Assembly (NCBI GenBank): GCA_000695325.1
Contig: AVPN01000159.1
Coordinates: 59,946 to 83,609 of the forward strand
Reading direction: 5' to 3'
DNA: 23,664 bases
Origin: Pleurobrachia bachei
Lineage: Eukaryota; Ctenophora; Tentaculata; Cydippida; Pleurobrachiidae
Shown one piece after another: positions 1 through 10,600 of this stretch. Within the stretch, counting starts at the first letter, position 1; each line of letters opens with the position of its first letter. A program made the translations under genes and the position numbers. The notes under the pieces were generated by a model, which worked only from the letters and a program-made list of their open reading frames with translations, was not told where the DNA came from and did not search any database.

Positions 1-1021
<1,021 letters not shown>

Positions 1022-1025
1022 ACAG

Positions 1026-2310
1026 GTGCTCAATGACTTGTGATTCAGGGATTCAGTTTTACTATGACGAGTGGGTTGAGATAGGTGATTCAGTGAAGAC
1101 GATCGTTTCCTCCAATCTCCCTGACTATAACATGACCTGGTTCGGAGTAGAGTGTGGCCAAGTAAAGATGTGGACCAGCGGCTATGAGTGCAAATTTTCT
1201 GTTGCTGTGAGTATAACTACTTGATATTGTTGAGTTTCAGTTGGTCGCCTTGTTCCGTCTAGCTCTAGGCAGCGGATTACGGGGACCCTGACCAACTCTA
1301 TCCCCACGAGAATAATAAACTTTGCGCCTTGCTGAGGCCTACCTCGATAGTAGGCAACAGCAGGAAGTGATGGGTGGGTCACTATACTATACTGACCAGT
1401 TATACTAATGCTATTTCAATTGCAGGAAGAACACAGGGGGAGTGAGGTTGGCTGGTATACATTCCCTAATGAAATACAACCACCCTACTATATCAACCTG
1501 ACTACCACCTATGATTTTATCGTCGGTGAGTACATTGTACTCAGTACAAGCATCACTTTCGAGCCTGTTTTTCTCCACTGGACCCTAGTCCCTAGTCTCG
1601 ACTTTGTTTGACTAGTCCCTCCTTGCTGTAAGCGGGACGCGACATGCCCAAGTCTCGACTCGGGTTGGTTAGAATGAAAACATCTTAATCGCCAGTATAT
1701 TACCCACTTTCAACCTTCTCCACAGAGATTGGTGGCAATTTGACAGGTGACAGTACCCCACACAATAGCACAGCCGGTGGTTCGACTCTCAATGTCACAT
1801 GTTACATGAACTACACTTCATCAGACGCCAGGGAAACAACTATAACTCATGCCACAATCGACTACAACGGGTAACAATCTGTCTGTATGTCTGTCTGTCT
1901 GTGTATCTGTCTGTCTGTGTATCTGCCTGTCTGTGTATCTGTCTGTCTGTGTATCTGCCTGTCTGTGTGCCTGTCTGTCTGTCTGACTGTCTGTCTGTCT
2001 GTCTAATATGTCTGTTCGTCCGTTTGACTGTCTGTCTGTTTTTCTGTCTCTCTGTCTATCTGTCAGTATTTTGTCATCCTTTTCCATTTTATTTATCTCG
2101 ACTCACTTCTCGCTAGGACTGTATTTGAACAGACACCAATTATTGACGATGGCTCTGCCTACGTTGCCACGGCAACTACACCTGCTTGTGACCCCTGGAG
2201 ACGGTACTGTGCGGGTAGTGAGGTGTCAGTGTCCTGTACCTTCCATTCCTCAAAAAGGGACGAGATATCGGAGGATCTCTATCTCCTAGTTCCCGGTTAC
2301 ATCACCATAG
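1026..2310 (+). CDS. Partial extracellular glycoprotein gene, four exons (1026-1206, 1426-1525, 1726-1870, 2117-2310)
   Basis: I do not recognise the family. Four stretches bounded by AG acceptors and GT donors (GTGAGT at 1207 and 1526, GTAACA at 1871 and 2311) join in one frame with matching phases and give about 206 residues. The joined product has six N-glycosylation sequons (NMT, NLT twice, NST, NVT, NYT), many Tyr and Trp, and several Cys, including a VSVSC stretch in exon 4 that resembles an Ig-like B strand. This suggests a disulphide-bonded ectodomain. No signal peptide or membrane segment lies in these exons, so both ends are missing. The first exon has either an acceptor at the edge of the ACAG satellite (CAG at 1023-1025) or a start ATG at 1033. 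The third intron carries an imperfect TCTG repeat. I found no convincing downstream exon. Exon structure is moderately sure; function is unknown. Confidence 0.6.
1877..2066 (+). repeat. Imperfect TCTG tetranucleotide repeat in an intron
   Basis: TCTG tetramers are interrupted by TGTA and CTGC variants. They lie in the intron between exons ending at 1870 and starting at 2117. The array is the reverse complement of the GACA satellite at 1-1020, so a transcript crossing both could pair. It is much more degenerate than the left satellite, hence older or under different mutation. Confidence 0.9.
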
Positions 2311-2443
2311 GTAACAGATCCTAACAGGGTCCATCCAGGGTGGGATCATGAGGGTTGCATGAGGTTATATCACTGGGTTGGAATGTGCATGACAACATAT
2401 TGGACAGCTGTCTTTACTTGAAAATACAGCCCGCTGAATCAGA

Positions 2444-2483
2444 GGTACCTTGTTCAGACAGTATACTGTCTGAACAAGGTACC
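2444..2483. repeat. 40-bp perfect palindrome
   Basis: Two 20-bp arms (GGTACC…CAGTA and its exact complement) meet with no spacer at the TA step in 2463/2464. It would extrude as a cruciform or fold into a hairpin with almost no loop. Confidence 0.95.
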
Positions 2484-2698
2484 CTTAGTAAGGGCCTTAC
2501 CTGCAGTATGATAGGGTCTATAGTGATAGGGTCTATAGTGCACCTGACAGCCAATTGTAGCATGAACCACAATCATTCAATGATTCATTGCATGGCCATG
2601 GAACACAATCATTGCATGGAACTCAATCATGGAACACAGCACCCATTTTCTGAAGTTTTCCTTACCAAAAGATATCCTAACCAAACCTAGGAGCTGTT

Positions 2699-2751
2699 GG
2701 GACAAGTACAAACTCAGGGTTTCTCAGAAACCCTCAATTTGTACTTGTCCC
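2699..2751. repeat. 53-bp hairpin, 25-bp arms
   Basis: The arms begin GGGACAAGTACAAA and end TTTGTACTTGTCCC. They are 25 bp each with two mismatches and a 3-nt loop. No element ends or target duplications are evident. Confidence 0.92.
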
Positions 2752-2876
2752 ACCACACTATACACTGATCATCACACCCGATGCAATGGGGACGCAAATT
2801 GACTAGGAGTAGTCGATAGGGGATCATAGAGGGGGCTTCAGGAGGAACCACACTCCATAGCAACCCAAATCTATTG

Positions 2877-3716
2877 AATGCCGTCACCATGTCGACCAAC
2901 AATGCTGTCACCATGTCGACCAACAATGCAGTCACCATGTCGACCAACAATGCAGTCACCATGTCGACCAACAATGCAGTCACCATGTCGACCAACAATG
3001 CAGTCACCATGTCGACCAACAATGCAGTCACCATGTCGACCAACAATGCAGTCACCATGTCGACCAACAATGCAGTCACCATGTCGACCAACAATGCAGT
3101 CACCATGTCGACCAACAATGCAGTCACCATGTCGACCAACAATGCAGTCACCATGTCGACCAACAATGCAGTCACCATGTCGACCAACAATGCAGTCACC
3201 ATGTCGACCAACAATGCAGTCACCATGTCGACCAACAATGCAGTCACCATGTCGACCAACAATGCAGTCACCATGTCGACCAACAATGCAGTCACCATGT
3301 CGACCAACAATGCAGTCACCATGTCGACCAACAATGCAGTCACCATGTCGACCAACAATGCAGTCACCATGTCGACCAACAATGCAGTCACCATGTCGAC
3401 CAACAATGCAGTCACCATGTCGACCAACAATGCAGTCACCATGTCGACCAACAATGCAGTCACCATGTCGACCAACAATGCAGTCACCATGTCGACCAAC
3501 AATGCAGTCACCATGTCGACCAACAATGCAGTCACCATGTCGACCAACAATGCAGTCACCATGTCGACCAACAATGCAGTCACCATGTCGACCAACAATG
3601 CAGTCACCATGTCGACCAACAATGCTGTCACCATGTCGACCAGCAATGCTGTCACCATGTCGACCAACAATGCAGTCACCATGTCGACCAACAATGCAGT
3701 CACCATGTCGACCAAC
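2877..3716. repeat. 24-bp minisatellite, 35 copies
   Basis: The unit, about ATGCAGTCACCATGTCGACCAACA, is given here only by key words: it contains CACCATG and the SalI-type palindrome GTCGAC. It repeats 35 times (840 bp) almost without change. Variants sit in the first two and last few units (GCC or GCT for GCA, one AGCAAT). Because 24 is a multiple of three and the unit lacks stops in several frames, long open frames run through it on both strands. I read these as by-products, since none is joined to a supported exon. Confidence 0.95.
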
Positions 3717-3783
3717 AACTCCGTTTCCACGACACTGTTTTAAAAGAAGAAGCTCATCGAACAATCTCGAGGGTATAAATTAG

Positions 3784-4316
3784 GGCCTTTGTAAGGCCAA
3801 GGGACCGAAGAGAAAGACATTGTTTTCAGGTGATATTGTTCGAGAGCTTCCACTTGAAAGGATGACATTGAAAAGTCGTATTTTTAGTTTTTGGGAAATA
3901 AAAATTTATTCGCATGGCCAATGTATTTGAGAACTGTTCGTAATTAACGTCAAATAAAATAAACCACGTTAAATTAAAAACAAAACTTGACACAGGGTAC
4001 GATTAGAAGTTTCTTCAAACCACTTTGTATATAATACTGAAGTGCCTGAAATCTTACATGTCTCAAACCACTCACAATCACTATACCCTTGAAACCGGGC
4101 TTTATCTGATACACTCTGGTCGTATACCACATATTAATCTAGAACTCTCAATCCCTCTCCCTCGAGCGGATAACTTTTGACGCAATATCTACGAAACTTA
4201 TTCTCTCTCAAATACAAATTGTCTCTCTCTCTCTCTCACTCGCTGTACAACTGATGATATCTGAGCTGAAAACAGTTCTTCTGGATTTCTTCCTGTCTCT
4301 GGTTGTTGGTTTGTTG
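3784..4316. other. 3' flank and probable 3' UTR of the TACC-type gene
   Basis: No open frame of note. On the minus strand this follows the stop codon at 4317-4319. It is AT-rich with CT/GA simple sequence at about 4220-4240. The left part (3784-3900) separates the minisatellite from the putative poly(A) signal. Confidence 0.5.
3905..3910 (-). terminator. Candidate poly(A) signal AATAAA for the minus-strand gene
   Basis: TTTATT on the plus strand is AATAAA on the minus strand, about 410 nt after the stop codon. It is the clearest canonical hexamer downstream. In AT-rich sequence the match could be chance. Confidence 0.35.
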
Positions 4317-4397
4317 TTAACTATCGTCCATCCCACCCTCCTGCTTCACTCCCATTAAACTGTCGCAGATCAATATCAACTCACGCTCCGAACTCTC
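4317..4397 (-). CDS. TACC gene, last coding exon
   Basis: Follows a good acceptor (TTTTCTTCAG) and encodes 26 residues plus TAA. It contains E-L-I-L-I-C-D-S-L-M, which matches the conserved C-terminal TACC signature (ENEELxxICDxLIxK in vertebrates, from memory). A short Gly/Asp-rich tail follows. This exon, with the two before it, is the main ground for the family call. Confidence 0.88.
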   Translation of the reverse strand, partial: ESSERELILICDSLMGVKQEGGMDDS

Positions 4398-7300
4398 CTG
4401 AAGAAAAGGGAGAGATATTGTTAATAATAATAATAATATTCGTGGGACCTACGTCCTACTCCTATTGAGTTTCCTACAGAAATGAACTATCATTTACCTT
4501 GTCCAAGAATTTGGAGTGCCATGATTTACTTTCCAGCTCCAACCGTTTGATTTGGGCCTCCATCATAACTTTCTCTTTCTCGTACTCCACACTGGTCATC
4601 TCTATCTTACTGTTCGCTCTGTATATTTGAGAGGGGGGGGGGGGTTAGGATCATGTTAGGAGCAATTAGAAGTCAGAAAATCAGTGCTGTATACTTTGAA
4701 TTAAGGTGTGCCTATAATTAGTAGAGGGGGTAATTGGGTGTGCGTGTGTGATTACTCATGCCAACAATTATAAACTGCTTACTTACGCTTCAAGTTTGCT
4801 CTCGCATTCCTCCTTCAGTGCTTTGATGTTTTCCTCTGATGTGTTCAGGTCAGCAATGTATCCCCTGATCTTCTCCTCAAGCTCGTCCTCTCGCTGGAAG
4901 AGAGGGGAGGGAGGGGGGTAATAACATGGGTTATATTGTATACTGTATACACTATACATGCCAACAGTTTTGTTTGAGTTCACCCCCACGATTATACGGA
5001 AGTCCCTCTAGAAAGGAGAGAGAGGGGGCCCCCTTGCTAAATCCTATGTCCCATCCCAAACACCTAGCATTCTCTCCCACCCCAGGCCCACTCGTCAGAC
5101 ACCTACCATTCTCATTTGGTTGATGATCTCCCTTGCCCTATCGTATCTCTTGTGAAGATCCGACATTGCAGAGTGCATAACATCTATCTCTTTGTGGAAG
5201 CTGGTATTATCCGCTGATAGTTTAGCAATTTGTTTCTTCAGTAGTTCCTCGTTTTTCCGTTTCGATGTCATTAACCGTTCCCCGTACTCGTTGTTCAGGC
5301 TCATCAGCACTTTGAGGTTCTGAAGTGCGATTTCCTGTATTAAAACATGGTGTGTCCGTGAATAGGCACATTGACAGGAAAAAAGGAGGAACATTTAGGG
5401 GTCCCAGGCTGTAAGGGAAGGTTCTTAGTCAACTCACCCCTTCTGCAGATTCATCCTTGGAGACGGATCCCATCTCGATTAGACTCTGACACTCGGCTTT
5501 CAAACTAATAATCTCCTGGGCCTTACTCTCAGCAATGTCCTCTATACCCTTTTTCTCGAGGGACCACTGCAACAACAAGGGGAGTTAGATAGGGAGAGAC
5601 ACTCTCTGTTTCTATTTCACAGGTGAACTGAGAAGAAATGGGGCTGTGTGGGGAGGGCTGTGTTCATGCAACGAAAATAATTAGAAACATGCAACCGAGC
5701 TGTGTTTTGTGATATGAAACACTAGATTGCCACTCCACGTACACCTCTGTTCTCAACAATACTAAATTAGTCAAAATTAGTAGGCCGGAAAGGTTGCCAT
5801 ACTATTTGAGCTACCTTTGGTACCGGTACATTCACAGAGTACTGCAGACAGGGCACAGAAGCTTTGTTCATCTTCACAGGGGAATGTACCGGTGGCAAAG
5901 GTAGCTCAAATAGTATGGCAACCTTTCCGGCCTACTAATTTTAATTAGTTTTGGTATATATTGTATACTGTATACACTATACATGCCAACAGTTTTGTTT
6001 GAGTTCACCCCCACGATTATACGGAAGTCCCTCTAGAAAGGAGAGAGAGGGGGCCCCCTTGCTAAATCCTATGTCCCACACCTACCATTCTCTCCCATCC
6101 CACCCATCCCACAACTACCATTCTCTCCCAAATCACTCATCCCAAATACCTACCATTCTCATTTGGTTGATGATCTCCCTGGCCCTATCGTATCTCTTGT
6201 GAAGATCCGACATTGCAGAGTGCATAACATCTATCTCTTTGTGGAAGCTGGTATTATCCGCTGATAGTTTAGCAATTTGTTTCTTCAGTAGTTCCTCGTT
6301 TTTCCGTTTCGATGTCATTAACCGTTCCCCGTACTCGTTGTTCAGGCTCATCAGCACTTTGAGGTTCTGAAGTGCGATTTCCTGTATTAAAACATGGTGT
6401 GTCCGTGAATAGGCACATTGACAGGAAAAAAGGAGGAACATTTAGGGGTCCCAGGCTGTAAGGGAAGGTTCTTAGTCAACTCACCCCTTCTGCAGATTCA
6501 TCCTTGGAGACGGATCCCATCTCGATTAGACTCTGACACTCGGCTTTCAAACTAATAATCTCCTGGGCCTTACTCTCAGCAATGTCCTCTATACCCTTTT
6601 TCTCGAGGGACCACTGCAACAACAAGGGGAGTTAGATAGGGAGAGACACTCTCTGTTTCTATTTCACAGGTGAACTGAGAAGAAATGGGGCTGTGTGGGG
6701 AGGGCTGTGTTCATGCAACGAAAATAATTAGAAACATGCAACCGAGCTGTGTTTTGTGATATGAAACACTATATTGCCACTCCACGTACACCTCTGATCT
6801 CAACAATACTAAATTAGTTAAACAGCTATTATAATTATGGGGTTTCATGCAATTGGTAGCGGGTCAGAATTGCTACACAACACATAAGGCACGATTTGTT
6901 AGCGGATTACACTGGCTCTGCAGTGGGGTGCTAAATGCAGGGTTCTAGCTGCACAGTGGATACTGGATGGGGCAGCTCTTGTTGCACATTAAGCCACATG
7001 TCACATTGCAAACAGTTCAATGTTACACTGTTACACTGCAGTACTACACATGCCACACCATTATATATAGCTGATGATGGTTCTACCTTGTCTGATTCTT
7101 CTCTCCTGGCCCTTTCAACGAGGCCTTGTACTTCCGACTCGCTGTACCTCTGTGTGGTATATTACACATGAACTTAGGTTATATCACACATGAACTTAGG
7201 TAATATATAACAACACATGAACTTAGGTTATATTAACACATGAACTTAGCTTTAGGTTATATTAACGCATAAACATTTATACAAACGGACTAACAAGGCC

Positions 7301-7572
7301 AAGGGACAGTCAGACAAACACGAGACAGTTAATTGGGCGATATTTCTGTTGAAACGGAACTAGTACTACTAGTACTACAGTGCAAACTGAATAGACAGAC
7401 AAACTGACAGAAAAACGGTCAACTACGGCAACAGAATAACAGTTAGGATTAACAAACAGATGAACAGTGTTCAACAGAAAAACATAGTCCACTATACCTT
7501 GTCTGTTGTCGTGTTTTGTTCCTTGTTTATACTATCATAGTCCGACCTTTGGGGAGGGAAATATGGTCAAAT

Positions 7573-7639
<67 letters not shown>

Positions 7640-10600
7640 GGAGAGAGGTCGTATCAAAGCAGGTTATATCCAGAAAATGTGCAGCAGTAAGTACGGGATA
7701 AACACTTGGGATAAATTATAATCAGAAGTAACTTACATACGGGAACAAAGGGAAAACAGTGTGTGAAATGTAGACTGCTCAAGGAGAGATGGTGAATCAA
7801 TGAAATGTAGACACTGGACTGGTGTGGAGAGAAAGAGAGAGATCTTAGAAGTGAGAATTTAGAGATGTGAGAGCCAACATGTATATTGTTTACACGTGGT
7901 TTAAATAACTATACATTATAGAGTACAGTGTATACTATACAGGGGGTTGCTAAGTTGGAATGAATCGCCATGAATCATTTTTTCTGATATTGATTGGGTA
8001 ATTATCCACTGATATCCGGAGTTTCAGCCCAAACGGTTGAGCCACTAAGGATCGCAAGCCACTTTTGTGACCCTTGTTTTTGCTGTTTATTGCAGTGCGC
8101 ATGGGTTGTATTCGTGCACATACGGTTGTATAGTATAAAACTGGGTCTTTATAGCCAAATATCGCCATGAATCATTTTTTCTGTTATTGATTGGGTAATT
8201 ATCTACTGATATCTGGAGTTTCAGCCCAAAAGGTTGAGCCACTAAGGATCGCAATTTTTGAAATTTTAAAATTTCAAAACACGGAAACTAGTCCCTAGAA
8301 CATCCCAATACACGTGCAACACTTGAAAATTGTGTTTTATCGCAAGCCACTTTTGTGACCCTTGTTTTTGGTGAAAAATCGGGAAAAATAGGGAAAAAAA
8401 ATGAAATTTTAAAATTTCAAAAAACGGAAATTAGTCCCTAGAACATCCCAATACACGTGCAACACTTGAAAATTGTGTTTTCAAAAATTTTCCACTTAGC
8501 ACACACTACTACTGCAGTACACTGTACACTCAAAGCCTACAGCTCATTGGCTTGCTCTAAATTATCCTCTTTATCTCTCAAGCAGAATGACCTAAACTCC
8601 CATTTAAAAGCCACTCCCTTTGTTACACCCCTATCCCTGATTATTAAAACACCACTCCTCCCTCTCTAGTATGCTGTTATGGAAGAGCTGTTCTCTATCG
8701 AAGTGTTTGTCCGCAAGATATACGATATATCTGGAGACTGTCACCTACCAGCAGTCTCATTCCGTCTCCTAGACTTTCCAGTCCAGACTGTCAACATAAC
8801 TGATCCTGATAGAATCACCAAGATTCGCAACAAAATCTCTCAAAATCCATCCTCTATAAGCGATCTACAGAGACTGAAAAACTCAGAGGGAGAGATAGTG
8901 TTTAACCGTGGGAAATCCTGTTTATTTCCCCTCACTTTCGAGGAAGCACACTCCCAACTAAAACAATTACCCCTCTATGTTGTGTTAATAGACACTGCCC
9001 TCCCAGCCCCCTCATTTCTGGGCTCTGTAGGGGTCTCCCTAGTTCGCACCATGAACAACCTCTCAGACCGGCTGGCTACTACAGGTCCTGGCTCTATTTG
9101 CAGTGACAAACTCCGTTCCAGTCATGTGATTAGGAACATGATGGGGGTGAGAGTTGCCAAGGTAGCGCTGGAGATCAAGTTATACTACTACGGGCACAAC
9201 CTAACTCACCATCTGCCACATCTTACCGGGGCTGTTCAGATGAGTAGACCAGGTAGTGAGGCAGTAGTGGATAGGACATCGGAGTTGTTTGAAAGTGTGG
9301 AGGGGGAGGAGAGTGGGGTCGGGGAAGGGGAGGAGGAGAACAACGATGTAGAGGAGGGAGAGATTGTCGATTTGGAATCATTGCAACCTGAGGAAGAGGT
9401 GGAGGATAGTGAGATTATTATCCCCTCTAGGAACCCTCCTCCTTTATTCTATGAAGCCCCTCCCGCTACACAGCCGCCTCCGTCCACTAAACCTACTAAA
9501 CGCATCCAAATCCACAAACCAGAAAGGGTCAGGTCCAAATCAGGAGAAAAGGAGAATCCCTCTGATATCCAGCTGGAGAAACTGTTAAAACTTCAAACCC
9601 CCGAACCAGAGCAACAACAGATTATGTCTCTAGATGGCCCGTATAATCCCAAACGATTTGATTTGATCAGAGCAGTGCTCACTGAATTGACCTACCTGAC
9701 AGACTTTCTAGACCCGGGTCTAGAGTCTAGGGGTGAAAGGAAAGGCACTACCCCAAAACCACCTCACCGACCAACCCCACCCCGGGCACCCAGGAAGGTG
9801 CCTGTCACCAAGAAAGCCCCGTCCTCTGGTGGTACCGGGAGGACCAAATATGGTCTGACAAACAGTTACATTCTCCGACTGAACCGGCTGGGTCCTGAGA
9901 GGGCACGGGAGGTCCTTAGTAAACATGTGGGTAAGAGGAAGGACACCCCTCCTGTTGATGAAGACAAGACTGAACCTGTGAATAGAGCTGAGGTGAGGGC
10001 AAGGGCAGGCCCTATTCTAGTTGATACAGAGTGTCAGACAGAGAACCCGAAAGTTGCCTGGCAGGATAGGAGTCTATTCCAGTCACAGCAACACCCCGCA
10101 CATCAACCACAGTTGATCCAGGCCGGCACCACTCCATTCTCTCCAGTACAGCTACAGGGTACCGTGCCAATACTATACAACCCGTACCCGACAGGACCAT
10201 ATCCCTATCCTACCCAGTCCTATCCACCCTACACTGGATCACCCACCCCACAGCTCCGCCAGCCCACCACAGAGGCCTCACCGACCCCAGTTGGACAACA
10301 GAGTATTGGGAACATGACCATGGATCAGGTGGTTGCTGCAATGCAGGCTCTCCTTCCCTCCTCCAATGCCCCTCCCTCCACTAATACATCTTTTTGAAAT
10401 TTTAAAATTTCAAAACACGGAAACTAGTCCCTAGAACATCCCAATACACGTGCAACACTTGAAAATTGTGTTTTCAAAAATTTTCCACTTAGCAACCCAT
10501 AGTGTATAGTGTACAATGTACATGTGACGTACGACTATACACTTAACTGGTTACATTGATATTTAGGGCGAGCCCTTTTTATTGAAAATAATGCTGAATG

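Larger units (their letters stand above)
2311..2870. other. Unassigned region with hairpins
   Basis: No gene is supported. The stretch holds two strong inverted repeats (2444-2483 and 2699-2751) and a small direct repeat of GGGTCTATAGTG at about 2515-2540. A His/Met/Asn-rich reading frame (about 2552-2690) could follow an acceptor at about 2550 in a phase compatible with the upstream exon, but it is built from CAATCAT/CATGG simple sequence and I do not call it coding. Confidence 0.5.
4932..5771. repeat. Tandem duplication, copy A (two exons and introns)
   Basis: About 840 bp that recurs at 5957-6818. The parts from 5104 to 5771 match the other copy at a fixed offset of 1047 bp with only a handful of substitutions. 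The left intronic part differs by small indels in a CCCA/CTACCATT-rich tract, which is expanded in copy B. It contains exons 5566-5438 and 5334-5107. Confidence 0.95.
5957..6818. repeat. Tandem duplication, copy B
   Basis: Second copy of 4932-5771. It carries exons 6613-6485 and 6381-6154. Compared with copy A it has extra CCCATCC/CTACCATTCTC-type sequence before exon B2 and a few substitutions near the right end. Confidence 0.95.

Noticed and set aside
2552-2690. His/Met/Cys/Asn-rich frame resembling a metal-binding tail
   Set aside because: Built from CAATCAT and CATGG simple repeats; the phase fit to the upstream exon is one chance in three and no homology is apparent.
2714-3783. Long open frames of about 290-340 residues across the 24-bp minisatellite on both strands
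   Set aside because: They are open only because the unit length is a multiple of three and lacks stops; several frames on both strands are open at once and none joins a supported exon.
7950-8168. Minus-strand frame of 72 residues
   Set aside because: Falls within the ~90-bp direct repeats and is not shared by the second copy as a reading frame.
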